Shown here: positions 1-7,854 of the stretch, in pieces | How positions within the stretch are numbered: position 1 is the stretch's first letter | Layout: each line of letters begins with the position of its first letter | Source of the DNA: Gammaproteobacteria bacterium | GTDB taxonomy: Bacteria; Pseudomonadota; Gammaproteobacteria; Arenicellales; JAOTYS01 | Assembly (NCBI GenBank): GCA_029861795.1 | Contig: JAOTYS010000023.1 | Coordinates: 1-22,158, forward strand | Length of the DNA stretch: 22,158 nt | Direction of reading: 5' to 3' | Notes under the pieces: model-generated | Database searches by the model: none | Told to the model about the DNA's origin: nothing | The model's input: only the letters and a program-made list of their open reading frames with translations | Position numbers and translations under genes: made by a program

Positions 1-145
1 GCACCTACATCAGGTCTGTGACCGGGGTAGGGGCACGTTGCAGGTTTGCCTTCAGGCGAACAATGTGTGTGCGCCTAAAGAGGCACCTACATCAGGTCTG
101 TGACCGGGGTAGGAGCACGTTGCAGGTTCGCCTTCAGGCGAACAA
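1..145. repeat. Direct repeat duplicating the 3' end of the MATE gene
   Basis: Positions 1-63 and 83-145 are 63-bp direct copies at an 82-bp offset, differing at two bases (32 against 114, and 47 against 129). They are separated by 19 bp of unrelated sequence (64-82). Read on the minus strand, each copy encodes the last 18 to 20 codons of the MATE transporter, including its TAG stop. Both differences fall at third codon positions of alanine codons and are synonymous. Copy 83-145 is joined to the full gene and copy 1-63 is an orphan tail just past the stop. The left copy may continue beyond the window edge, so the full repeat length is unknown. Confidence 0.9.
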
Positions 146-1469
146 CTTCGCTTTGATACCACATATACGCGCCCACTCCCACAATGAGGGTTGCCAGCGA
201 CAACGCTGCAAAGATGCCGCTCACACCAAACCAGCGGCCGCCCAAGAATGCGAGCGGCAAGAACAACACGATCATGCGAGTTACAGATACGATGACCGCA
301 GGGATCGGTTTTCCCAGACCGTTGAACGCCGCGTTGACGATCATTACCACTGCTGCTGCACCAAAACTAATGGGCACAATCCAGAGATAATCTGTCGCGA
401 CCGCAATCACAGCCGGCTCATCTGTGAATAAACTGGCTATGGGCTTGGCACCCAGGCCTAAGACTAGGGCCAGAGCCAATCCTAGTGTGACGCAGAATAT
501 CATGCTGAGCCGCATGGCCTCGCTAATGCGTTCTAATTTGCCGGCACCGAGATTCTGTCCCACGATCGGCCCAATAACCGCGGACATGGCATAGAAGATC
601 ACTAAGGCTAAGGATTCGACTCGCGTCGCTACGCCGAATCCCGCCACCGCATTGGGGCCGTACTGGGAAATCATCGCCACCGCGATGCCGTTCGCAACAG
701 GGATGATGATATTTGTGCCTGTGGCCGGTAAGCCGACATGCATGATACGTGACCACGATGCCAGCACCTCGGCGATAGTGACGCGGGCGAATGTGATCAC
801 ATTTAGTTTGAACTTGAGCCCCCACAGCGTAATCACAAATGTTACCGCGCGGGCAATGACTGTGGCGGCCGCTGCGCCAGTGAGTTCCATCCGAGGTAAT
901 CCGGCGAGACCGAAGATCAGCAGTGGATCTAGCACCAAATTGACGATGGCCGCGGCGGTCATCACGAACCCCGGGGTCTTGCTGTCTCCTGTGGCCCGTA
1001 ACGCCCCCATGCCCGTCATCGGTACGACCAGGAAAACCATGCCTACGTACCACAGTTCCATGTAGTCGTGGATGAGAGGCAACAGGTCCTCGGTGGCACC
1101 TAGCCAACGAAACAGCGGATCAATGGTGGCAATTCCGACGGCAGACACGATCACAACCAGCACCAGTGACAGCGACAGGCTATCGGTGGTTAATCGTCGA
1201 ACTTTTTGATTGTCGTGTTCACCCACAGCGCGGGCCAACACCGAAGAGGTACCGGCACTCAACCCAATGGATAGGCTCACCACCACCATTACCACAGGAA
1301 AAGTGAAGCTCAACGCTGCGAGTTCGCGGGGGCCGAGTTGACCGACAAAATAGGTGTCCGCCAAGTACATGGACATGATCGCCAGAATCCCCCAGATCAT
1401 GGGTATCGTCATGACCACAAGGTGATGACGCACTGAACCCTCGGTCAGAGTCGATAGTGGTTTAGTCAT
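87..1469 (-). CDS. MATE family efflux transporter
   Basis: This 460-residue protein is the usual length for a MATE (multidrug and toxic compound extrusion) exporter, an inner-membrane transporter that expels drugs or metabolites in exchange for Na+ or H+. The sequence shows about twelve hydrophobic segments in two similar halves. The N-terminal half has the family-like stretch 'MYLADTYFVGQLGPRELAA' near residues 34-52, and the second half repeats the pattern with 'GFGVATRVESLALV' near residues 278-291 and 'GPIVGQNLGAGK' near residues 300-311. The ATG at 1469 is the only convincing start but has no clear ribosome binding site. The gene diverges from the decayed gene at 1485 with only 15 bp between them. 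Its last 20 codons are duplicated just downstream. The substrate cannot be told from sequence. Confidence 0.93.
   Translation of the reverse strand: MTKPLSTLTEGSVRHHLVVMTIPMIWGILAIMSMYLADTYFVGQLGPRELAALSFTFPVVMVVVSLSIGLSAGTSSVLARAVGEHDNQKVRRLTTDSLSLSLVLVVIVSAVGIATIDPLFRWLGATEDLLPLIHDYMELWYVGMVFLVVPMTGMGALRATGDSKTPGFVMTAAAIVNLVLDPLLIFGLAGLPRMELTGAAAATVIARAVTFVITLWGLKFKLNVITFARVTIAEVLASWSRIMHVGLPATGTNIIIPVANGIAVAMISQYGPNAVAGFGVATRVESLALVIFYAMSAVIGPIVGQNLGAGKLERISEAMRLSMIFCVTLGLALALVLGLGAKPIASLFTDEPAVIAVATDYLWIVPISFGAAAVVMIVNAAFNGLGKPIPAVIVSVTRMIVLFLPLAFLGGRWFGVSGIFAALSLATLIVGVGAYMWYQSEVVRLKANLQRAPTPVTDLM
126..143. other. Perfect inverted repeat inside the duplicated gene tail
   Basis: GTTCGCC, a TTCA loop and GGCGAAC form a perfect 7-bp stem inside the last codons of the MATE gene. 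In the orphan copy (44-61) one stem base is changed from C to T. There is no T-run beside it, so it does not look like an intrinsic terminator. It could be chance, or part of a recombination site given that the surrounding 63 bp is duplicated. Confidence 0.5.
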
Positions 1470-1484
1470 TAATCATGGAGGACT

Positions 1485-1929
1485 ATGTTCAGCAATAAAT
1501 ATAAACGGTCAGACATCACACCCCTCATGCAATGTACCATATTGGATATGGCCTATTACTCCCAAACTGTTCAGGACTTATTGCGACAAACCCCTGCGTT
1601 TGCCGACAGATTCTGGACGCCCTGGTCGATAGCGTTGAGCCACGATCTTTGTTACGTGGTGAAAACTTATTCAGTACTGGAGAAGGGTTTCATGAGGAGC
1701 TTTATATTTTTTGTAGCGGCGAGCTTGCCGTGCATCGAGCCGATGGCAGCTTCCGCAATCCAAGCCCGGGATACATCATTTCACCCATCAGGATATGATC
1801 GCGCATCTCGTTCGCAGAAACTGCGATACTACCGACAAGATAGGCCGGGCTTGCCGGCGGGTGGCAATGCGTGCGGTAAAAAGACTGCAAGACAGGCTTG
1901 CCGACGAGATCGGGGTGTCTGCATTTTAG
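1485..1929 (+). pseudogene. Decayed cyclic-nucleotide-binding-domain gene, probably cNMP-CBS-DUF294 type
   Basis: A good ribosome binding site (GGAGG, 1474-1478) precedes ATG 1485, with a second possible start at ATG 1548. The first frame reads 'VQDLLRQTPAFAD' and then loses sense near 1608. One frame over, the text continues as 'QILDALVDSVEPRSLLRGE', followed by 'GFHEELYIFCSGELAV', a recognisable cyclic-nucleotide-binding fold. That frame stops at 1796-1798. A third frame runs from ATG 1795 to TAG 1927 and ends with 'MRAVKRLQDRLADEIG', which could be the C-terminal helix of a DUF294-type protein. From family knowledge, full-length cNMP-CBS-nucleotidyltransferase proteins have roughly 600 residues and often sit next to a DEDDh exonuclease, as here. 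I infer a frameshift near 1608 and a large internal deletion. The cNMP call is fairly firm, while the identity of the tail is a guess. Confidence 0.65.
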
Positions 1930-1938
1930 AAACTGCCG

Positions 1939-2673
1939 GTGGATAAGAAAGAACTCCATGGGATCTGTCTTCACTTTCTGGAGACGTCGGTAAGATGTCA
2001 TCTGCTAAAGCGCAGAACCCTTAAGGAGGAACAGTTACGATGGGTCCATCGTGCATGTGTTGGCGCCGACTTTCGAACACAACTCGCAAGTCCCATCGAG
2101 CGAGTTAGGTTCGTTGTGCTTGATACGGAGACCACTGGACTGCATGCGTATAGCGGAGACCAGGTTGTATCCGTCGCCTTGATTGAACTTAAGGGGCTTG
2201 AAATTACCGGTCGCGAGTATTCGATCTTGGTCAATCCAGGCCGCTCCATACCTCCCGGTGCCACTGCGATTCATGGGCTTACCGACAAAGACGTTGAGGC
2301 TAGCCCTGCTTTGGAGACGGTTATTGCGGATATCGTTGGGTTTATTGGTGATGCGATAATAGTTGGCCATCACATTAAGTTCGATGTGCGATTTCTAAAC
2401 AAGACCCTGCGTAAGTCGGCGCTGTGCGCGCTACGCAACCCTTGTATCGACACCATGCTGTTATACCTCAGTTTGACCGGTAGATACGGGCGCCATACCC
2501 TTGAGGATGTGGCGCAGTTTTGCGGTGTAACTATCAAGAATCGACATACTGCCTATGGTGACGCCTCGGCTACTGCTAGAGTGTTTCGAGAACTTGGTCA
2601 TCGGTTGATCACCGCGGATAAGGGTGTGACAAATCTTCTGCGATCACAAGGCCAGACCGCCGCGGGCCTTTGA
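1939..2673 (+). CDS. 3'-5' exonuclease, DEDDh (DnaQ/epsilon-like) family
   Basis: This protein of up to 244 residues is a metal-dependent 3'-5' exonuclease that removes nucleotides from DNA or RNA ends. All five catalytic residues are visible: Asp62 and Glu64 in 'LDTETTGL', Asp149 in 'GHHIKFD', and His203 and Asp208 in 'HTAYGD'. It has the exonuclease fold without polymerase or other domains. The start is uncertain: GTG 1939 is the most upstream in-frame start codon I favour, but it has no good ribosome binding site, and the fold itself begins near residue 55. In related genomes such exonucleases follow a cNMP-CBS-DUF294 gene, which here is the decayed gene just upstream. The exonuclease itself looks intact. 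The decarboxylase gene starts 18 bp downstream. Confidence 0.88.
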   Translation: MDKKELHGICLHFLETSVRCHLLKRRTLKEEQLRWVHRACVGADFRTQLASPIERVRFVVLDTETTGLHAYSGDQVVSVALIELKGLEITGREYSILVNPGRSIPPGATAIHGLTDKDVEASPALETVIADIVGFIGDAIIVGHHIKFDVRFLNKTLRKSALCALRNPCIDTMLLYLSLTGRYGRHTLEDVAQFCGVTIKNRHTAYGDASATARVFRELGHRLITADKGVTNLLRSQGQTAAGL

Positions 2674-2691
2674 AGTAGATTCTCAGCGTTA

Positions 2692-4158
2692 ATGACCATG
2701 CCGATTCGCCCGCCGCCGCTTGCGCCCGAAGATGTGCTGAGTTTTCCATTGCCGGTCGACATAGGCGAATTCATCGCGCCTATTCTGTCTAACCGAGCGA
2801 GCTCACCCATCATTCGATCGTCTAATGCGGCAGAGCTACGATCACAGATCCCAACTGGAATCCCGAGGCAAGGTGAGCCCATGGAGGGAGTCTTAACCGA
2901 GCTCAGCGTTTTATTGGAACCGTACACTCGGCGTAACACCCATCCTGGGTTCTTCGGCTACATCGCTTCCCCGGGACTGCCGACCGATCCGTTGGGCCAC
3001 GCCATGGTGGCCGCGCTCAATCAGAATGTAGTGGGGTACCCTGGGGCACCCGCGGCCACAACCATTGAACGCTCCGTGGTGCGTTGGCTTGTGCAGTTAG
3101 TCGGATTACCTGACGAGTCAGACGGATTATTGTTAGCCGGTGGTTCCATTGCGAATCTCACCGCTCTTGCGGCGGCCTTGCATGCGAGATTTGGGCCGGA
3201 GATTCGCGATAAAGGGCTGGCTCAGCTCGCCCCAGAGCAGATGCCGATCATACTTGCAGCCGAGAGTGTCCATTTCTCGGTGCAGCGTGCCGCCGTCTTG
3301 CTGGGTATCGGTCGACAGCAAGTTCATACCCTGGCCACTGATGATCATTTTTGTCTGTGCCCTGAAGCGCTTGAAGCAGAGCTAAAGCGCGCTGCCAAGG
3401 CCGGCACTCTGCCCATCTGCGTGGTCGCAAGCGCAGGTTCCACCACCACAGGCTCCATCGATCCACTGGATGCCATCGCCGAGGTATGCACGCGATACGG
3501 CGTATGGCTGCACGTTGATGCAGCCTATGGTGCCGCTGCTATGTTGTGCCCGGATTTAAGAGAAAGATTAGCTGGTATCGAGTCTGCGGATTCAGTCACC
3601 CTCGATCTGCACAAATGGTTTTATCTCGCCTTTGATGCAAGCGTTCTACTGCTGCGTGATGCTGACGCAGCGAAACAGGTCTTTTTCGAACGCAGTGACT
3701 ATGTGCAGTTTCCACGACAAGGGACGCCGGAGCAGTTCATGTTTTTTCATCTAGGGCCCGAGTTGTCGCGACGGTTTCGAGCATTGCCGGCGTATCTGGC
3801 GATTCGCCACTACGGAGCCGATCGTCTGGGGAGAAACGTGTTACACAATGTGCAGTGCGCGAGGTATCTCGCGGACCTAATAAATCACGATCCGAATCTT
3901 CAGCTAGTGAATGATCCACAGCTCTCTATCTGCTGCCTGCGCTACGCACCGCCGGGCTTGGACAGCGAAGTAGTGGACAGGATCAATACGAAGATTCGTA
4001 TGAAATTGGAACAGGAAGGAGACTTTTACCTTTCCAGTACGAACATCAACGGTCGACCGGTGCTTCGAGTGTGTATCATCAACCATGCCACCCGCGCTGA
4101 GCATATGGAGGCGTTGGTGCAAGCTGTGTTGCGAATCGGCGGATCGATGACGCAATAA
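2692..4158 (+). CDS. PLP-dependent group II (aromatic/L-amino-acid type) decarboxylase
   Basis: This 488-residue cytoplasmic enzyme belongs to the pyridoxal-phosphate decarboxylases related to DOPA, tyrosine, tryptophan and glutamate decarboxylases. The cofactor signature is complete: His194 in 'AAESVHFS' to stack on the ring, Asp276 in 'HVDAAYG' to bind the pyridine nitrogen, and Lys308 in 'DLHKWFY' to form the Schiff base. 'HPGFFGYI' near residues 84-91 is typical of the substrate pocket. Length matches the family. ATG 2692 is followed by a second in-frame ATG at 2698, and neither has a strong ribosome binding site. Close spacing after the exonuclease suggests co-transcription but no shared function is evident. 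The substrate amino acid cannot be assigned from these motifs. Confidence 0.92.
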   Translation: MTMPIRPPPLAPEDVLSFPLPVDIGEFIAPILSNRASSPIIRSSNAAELRSQIPTGIPRQGEPMEGVLTELSVLLEPYTRRNTHPGFFGYIASPGLPTDPLGHAMVAALNQNVVGYPGAPAATTIERSVVRWLVQLVGLPDESDGLLLAGGSIANLTALAAALHARFGPEIRDKGLAQLAPEQMPIILAAESVHFSVQRAAVLLGIGRQQVHTLATDDHFCLCPEALEAELKRAAKAGTLPICVVASAGSTTTGSIDPLDAIAEVCTRYGVWLHVDAAYGAAAMLCPDLRERLAGIESADSVTLDLHKWFYLAFDASVLLLRDADAAKQVFFERSDYVQFPRQGTPEQFMFFHLGPELSRRFRALPAYLAIRHYGADRLGRNVLHNVQCARYLADLINHDPNLQLVNDPQLSICCLRYAPPGLDSEVVDRINTKIRMKLEQEGDFYLSSTNINGRPVLRVCIINHATRAEHMEALVQAVLRIGGSMTQ

Positions 4159-4202
4159 CGATAGTCCACGGACGAATCCGCGAGTTGGTCTTATTCGTTG
4201 GC

Positions 4203-4421
4203 CTATGCGATCTGCGAACCCACAGCCTCGGTCTTTTTGTTTTTTGCGGGCTTGGTTGGTCGCGTATCGGTTCCGTAATCGTTGGTGCAATACTGGTCAC
4301 GCCTTGCGTTACAACCATGCATAGCCACTATGCTCTCCTCGGTGGGAGAAGCCGAGCCATAAAACGGTGTGCAAATGGATAAGCTGACTAACGAAAGAAC
4401 TATAGGAACGTGTAAGTTCAT
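4203..4421 (-). CDS. Possible small exported protein, 72 aa
   Basis: I do not recognise this protein. It opens with a signal-peptide-like start, 'MNLHVPIVLSLVSLSIC', a hydrophobic core after a short polar end, with possible cleavage after 'FYGSA'. The remaining roughly 45 residues are polar, hold two cysteines ('GCNARRDQYC') and end in a basic, lysine-rich stretch. It lies downstream of bolA on the same strand, 201 bp away. Against it: no visible ribosome binding site before ATG 4421, no homologue that I know, and competing open frames on both strands. It is the best of the small ORFs in this gap but remains doubtful. Confidence 0.33.
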   Translation of the reverse strand: MNLHVPIVLSLVSLSICTPFYGSASPTEESIVAMHGCNARRDQYCTNDYGTDTRPTKPAKNKKTEAVGSQIA

Positions 4422-4567
4422 GACAATGTACCGTCGTAGTGAAAGGGATCAGTTGGTTCTAGCACGTGTTCCGTGTAGGTGATAATGCTCCATTAAGTAT
4501 TAAGATCGCTGATACGCGCCTTGAGTTCACACTCGCGGGAGGTTTTTCCAGCTCCGGGGTAGCCAGT

Positions 4568-4583
4568 CCACCGGGCTCGGTGG
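4568..4583. other. Stem-loop downstream of bolA
   Basis: CCACCG, a GGCT loop and CGGTGG form a perfect 6-bp GC-rich stem about 40 bp past the bolA stop. No T-run follows on either strand, so it is at best a weak transcript-end or stability hairpin for bolA. A competing pairing with GTGGTA/TACCAC is possible in the same stretch. Confidence 0.3.
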
Positions 4584-4622
4584 TACGTGTCGATAGCAGG
4601 TGCTACCACGGTTATTGTGGGA

Positions 4623-4949
4623 TTATGATCGGGTGTCGGCCTTGGAGCCACCTAAACAAGGTGGCGAATCTGTAACCTCACCCGCCCTCTCGACCCACTG
4701 GTTGGGTGTCAGCGTGTTCAATGTCAATGCGTGGATTGGCCCAGCGAGCTGGTCAGCGAGAATCCTGTTAACCAGGCGATGTTGAGCGACTAACGACTTG
4801 CCTTCGAATTTTGCGGATACTGCGATGACCTTAAAATGCGTTTCAGAGCCGTCCGGGACACTATGCATGAAGCTCTCATTGATTACTTCCAAATGCACCG
4901 GCTCAAGCTGCTCCGCCAACTGTTGTCGAATGGTCTCCTGAATTGTCAT
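4623..4949 (-). CDS. bolA: BolA family protein
   Basis: This is a 108-residue member of the BolA family, small proteins that bind monothiol glutaredoxins through a shared [2Fe-2S] cluster and, in enterobacteria, also act as transcription factors affecting shape and biofilm. The core is unmistakable: 'HLEVINESFMHSVP' near residues 18-31, 'SETHFKVIAVS' near residues 35-45, 'FEGKSLVAQHRLVN' near residues 48-61 and 'GPIHALTLNTLTP' near residues 69-81. His71 in 'GPIHAL' lies in the conserved region that supplies the cluster ligand in the family. The last ~20 residues are a less conserved tail. ATG 4949 is preceded by AGGA at suitable spacing. It diverges from the Kef gene across 109 bp. Confidence 0.95.
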   Translation of the reverse strand: MTIQETIRQQLAEQLEPVHLEVINESFMHSVPDGSETHFKVIAVSAKFEGKSLVAQHRLVNRILADQLAGPIHALTLNTLTPNQWVERAGEVTDSPPCLGGSKADTRS

Positions 4950-5058
4950 CTAATCCTGCTCGCAGATATCACTTTTCCAAACCCGCTATGAGATCTATGA
5001 CGGCCTATCATTATACCATCATGGAGGCGACTAATAATTTTTCAATAAGGATACGCAC
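4950..5058. promoter_or_regulatory. Divergent control region between bolA and the Kef gene
   Basis: This 109-bp stretch must carry the promoters for both divergent genes. It is AT-rich towards the Kef side, with 'ATCATTATACC' as a possible -10 neighbourhood. An AAGGA ribosome binding site lies about 8 bp before the Kef ATG, and an AGGA lies before bolA's ATG on the other strand. I cannot place -35/-10 pairs with confidence. Confidence 0.4.
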
Positions 5059-6858
5059 ATGAATCTGTTGCACGAAACGGCAATATTTCTAGGGGCTGCG
5101 ATCATCGCGGTACCGCTATTTCAACGATTGGGATTCGGCTCCGTGCTCGGATATCTCGCTGCAGGCGTAGTGATTGGGCCATGGGGTCTAAGTTTAGTTA
5201 GTGGTGTGGATACGATCTTGCATTTCGCAGAGCTCGGTGTCGTGTTTCTGCTCTTTATCATTGGACTGGAGCTACAACCCTCACGCTTATGGGTGTTGCG
5301 CAAATCGATCTTCGGGCTTGGCCTCACTCAAGTCTTGGTGACTGGATTGGTGTTGGCATCAATTGGCTTTGTCGTTGGTCTTCGCCTTGAGAGCGCAATA
5401 TTGGCGGGTCTGGGATTGTCGCTATCTTCCACGGCGTTTGTGCTGCAGATGCTGGCGGAAAGAAAACAACTGCCTACCGCCCACGGGCGAGCAGCATTTT
5501 CTATCCTGCTGTTTCAAGATCTGGCGGTAATCCCACTACTTGCGTTAGTGCCGTTCCTGGGAACGGCAGAAGCGCAAGACCAGGGTGGCAACATGGCGCT
5601 GCAAGTGAGTAAGTTGGTTGTGGTGTTGATTGGGTTTGTTTTTGGTGGTCGCTTCTTATTGCGTCACTTGTTTAGATTGATCACCGCTCATGCGAGCCAC
5701 GAGATATTCACCGCCGCAGCGCTATTGGTCGTCATCGGGGCAGCGTCACTGATGGAGTTTGTCGGCGCATCGATGGCTCTGGGGGCCTTCCTTGCTGGCG
5801 TACTGCTTGCGGATTCCGAGTATCGGCACGCGCTGGAGGCCGACATCGAGCCCTTCAAGGGGTTGTTGTTGGGCCTGTTCTTTATTGCCGTTGGGATGTC
5901 TGCAAATATAGGTCTGGTAACTGGTCAGCCATTGCTGGTGTTAGCTGTGGTGGCCGGGCTTTTAGCTGCAAAATTCATTGTGTTGCTGGTGCTGGGTCGA
6001 CTATTCGGACTCAACAGCGAAGCCTCGCGAAATCTAGCCTTTACCCTTCCCCAAGGCGGAGAGTTTGCATTCGTCTTATTCAGCGCCGCACTGGTGTACG
6101 AGGTTCTGGATCGTGGACTTGCGGAACTCCTGATACTGGTAGTAACGCTCACTATGGCAATGACACCGTTGCTGGTGAGCTTCAACGAGCGAGTATTGAA
6201 ACGCTGGCTGGGTGTCGATAAACCTAGAGCCTTCGACCGCATAGAGGAGAGCGATCACCAAGTTGTTATCGCGGGATTCGGACGATTCGGGCAGATCATA
6301 GGGCGCATCCTGCGGGTTAGAAATATTCCGTTCACCGCTTTAGAAGCTAATCCATCACAGGTAGATTTCGTCCGCAAATACGGGTCTAAGATCTACTACG
6401 GAGACGCTTCAAGGTTAGACCTTTTACGTGCTGCACGTGCTGACAAAGCGAACTTGTTCGTGCTGGCCATCGATGACATGACTGCCTCGATACGAACCGC
6501 GGAGACGGTGCAGAAGCACTTCCCGGGACTGAGCATCTACGCTCGGGCACGGAACAGACGCCATGCACATCTATTGATGGACCTGGGGATCAAGGTGATC
6601 ACGCGAGAGACCTTTCTGTCGGCGTTGGAGCTCGCAGAACATGTGCTCCACGGTTTGGGACTCTCGGAACGAGTGGCTCGCGACACTGTTGCGACATTCA
6701 AGGATCATGATGAAAAGACGATGCTCGAACAGCACGCTATTCATCACGATGAGACAATGCTAATACAAACTGTGAAAGAGGCCGCCGCAGAACTTGAAGA
6801 ACTGTTCCGGTCGGATGTGGAGGATATCGATGAGGAAGCGGCGCCGGTTGCGCGCTGA
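5059..6858 (+). CDS. kefB: KefB/KefC-type K+/H+ antiporter (CPA2 family)
   Basis: This 599-residue inner-membrane protein is close in length and text to E. coli KefB (about 600 residues), a potassium efflux antiporter held shut by glutathione and opened by glutathione adducts, acidifying the cytoplasm to protect against electrophiles. The first ~380 residues are a cation/proton exchanger domain of about 12 membrane segments, with 'FLLFIIGLELQPSRLW' near residues 63-78 and 'FSILLFQDLAVIP' near residues 147-159. A soluble RCK/TrkA-N domain follows, with the nucleotide-binding motif 'GFGRFG' at residues 406-411 and 'YYGDAS' downstream. The C-terminal helix is acidic. No KefF/KefG-type ancillary quinone reductase gene is next to it. 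It could be a KefC or YbaL-type relative, but the family is firm. Confidence 0.92.
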   Translation: MNLLHETAIFLGAAIIAVPLFQRLGFGSVLGYLAAGVVIGPWGLSLVSGVDTILHFAELGVVFLLFIIGLELQPSRLWVLRKSIFGLGLTQVLVTGLVLASIGFVVGLRLESAILAGLGLSLSSTAFVLQMLAERKQLPTAHGRAAFSILLFQDLAVIPLLALVPFLGTAEAQDQGGNMALQVSKLVVVLIGFVFGGRFLLRHLFRLITAHASHEIFTAAALLVVIGAASLMEFVGASMALGAFLAGVLLADSEYRHALEADIEPFKGLLLGLFFIAVGMSANIGLVTGQPLLVLAVVAGLLAAKFIVLLVLGRLFGLNSEASRNLAFTLPQGGEFAFVLFSAALVYEVLDRGLAELLILVVTLTMAMTPLLVSFNERVLKRWLGVDKPRAFDRIEESDHQVVIAGFGRFGQIIGRILRVRNIPFTALEANPSQVDFVRKYGSKIYYGDASRLDLLRAARADKANLFVLAIDDMTASIRTAETVQKHFPGLSIYARARNRRHAHLLMDLGIKVITRETFLSALELAEHVLHGLGLSERVARDTVATFKDHDEKTMLEQHAIHHDETMLIQTVKEAAAELEELFRSDVEDIDEEAAPVAR

Positions 6859-6873
6859 ACCCTATGCAAACGC

Positions 6874-7854
6874 TCACCCCCAGAGCATTGGTGACGGCGG
6901 CTCCAACTTCCCGTTTCTATAAACTAGGCTCGGTTTGCGATCCTGATTGAGCAGCAATGGTCCGTCCAAGTCGACCACGCGGGCCCCGTGCGCAATTAGC
7001 ATGGCGGGCGCCATAGCAAGCGAAGTCCCAACCATGCACCCGATCATCACATCCAGACCTGCAGCGAGGGCGGCGCGACGACATTGGATCGCCTCGGTAA
7101 GCCCACCGGTTTTGTCAAGCTTAATATTCACCACATTGTAGCGATTTCGGACAGTTCCAATATCGCCGCTGTGATGGAACGATTCGTCTGCGCAAAGGGC
7201 TACGGCATGTTCTATAGCCTCTAGCAGTGAGTCTTCAGACGCGGTTAGCGGTTGTTCGATCAATTCGACATTGAGTTTCGCAAGCTCGGGCAGTATGTGG
7301 CGTAGTTGGTCCAGGCTCCAAGCCTCGTTGGCGTCGACGATGATACGTGCATCAGGCGCACTGCTGCGCACTGCACGGACGCACTCGCTCGGGTTGTGTG
7401 AGTCTAGCTTTAGCTTAAGTAGTGGTTTATCGGCGTGCTCCAGCGCCATCGCCGCCATGTTTGAGACGGAATCGAGACTCAAGGTGTACGCAGTCTCAAC
7501 TGGTTGGGGTTTGCTTAGACCTGCCAGTTTCCACACGGGTTGCCCCGTGAGCTTGGCCTGCAAATCCCATAAGGCACAATCAAGGGCGTTACGGGCTGCA
7601 CCCGGGGGTAGCCTTTGTTGCAGCGCGTCGCGCGAAAGTCCTTCGCAGAGTTCTGCTCGGACTGCATCTATCTGCTGGAGAACGCTGTCCAGTGTGTCGC
7701 CGTAGCGGGCATACGGTACGCACTCTCCACGCCCGATTGCGCCACGTTGTTGGACTTCCACATAGATGACATCGGCTGCGTATTTACTACCGCGGGAAAT
7801 CGTGAATTGCTGGCGCAGTGGCCAAGACTCTTGATTCACACTGAGGGTGCGCAT
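6874..7854 (-). CDS. dgcA: N-acetyl-D-glutamate racemase / dipeptide-epimerase-like enolase superfamily enzyme
   Basis: This 326-residue enzyme belongs to the muconate-lactonizing subgroup of the enolase superfamily, which abstracts a proton next to a carboxylate. The catalytic set is complete: Lys147 and Lys149 in 'LLKLKLD', metal ligands Asp174 ('IIVDANEAW'), Glu200 ('LIEQPL') and Asp223 ('CADESF'), and Lys245 in 'NIKLDKTGG'. Alone it would be called an L-Ala-D/L-Glu epimerase (YcjG-like). Because it directly follows a DUF1611/DgcN gene, DgcA is the better assignment: racemization of N-acetyl-D-glutamate to N-acetyl-L-glutamate. I chose ATG 7854, not the TTG one codon upstream, because its A overlaps the dgcN stop (TGATG), a typical coupled arrangement. 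The 3' end converges on the Kef gene with 15 bp between. Confidence 0.88.
   Translation of the reverse strand: MRTLSVNQESWPLRQQFTISRGSKYAADVIYVEVQQRGAIGRGECVPYARYGDTLDSVLQQIDAVRAELCEGLSRDALQQRLPPGAARNALDCALWDLQAKLTGQPVWKLAGLSKPQPVETAYTLSLDSVSNMAAMALEHADKPLLKLKLDSHNPSECVRAVRSSAPDARIIVDANEAWSLDQLRHILPELAKLNVELIEQPLTASEDSLLEAIEHAVALCADESFHHSGDIGTVRNRYNVVNIKLDKTGGLTEAIQCRRAALAAGLDVMIGCMVGTSLAMAPAMLIAHGARVVDLDGPLLLNQDRKPSLVYRNGKLEPPSPMLWG

Larger units (their letters stand above)
4159..4622. other. 464-bp sparse region between the decarboxylase and bolA
   Basis: The region separates the rightward decarboxylase from the leftward bolA, so both transcripts run into it. I see no tRNA-like fold and no clear intrinsic terminator with a T-run. 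It contains a leftward open frame (4203-4421) that could encode a small exported protein, and a perfect stem-loop at 4568-4583. A rightward GTG-started frame overlapping bolA's 3' end is not convincing. The rest shows nothing I can name. Confidence 0.6.

Noticed and set aside
1..145. Start of a CRISPR array or satellite repeat
   Set aside because: Only two copies are present, the 63-bp units are too long for CRISPR repeats, and both are explained as gene tail.
18..431. Rightward open frame across the end of the MATE gene
   Set aside because: It is antisense to the MATE coding sequence and its protein is low-complexity with no recognisable fold.
2023..2042. AAGGAGG followed by ATG at 2040 as a new gene start
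   Set aside because: The ATG is out of frame with the exonuclease and opens only a 22-codon frame, so the match is coincidental.
4466..4675. Rightward GTG-started frame in the gap before bolA
   Set aside because: It overlaps the 3' end of bolA antisense, has no ribosome binding site and shows no protein-like features.
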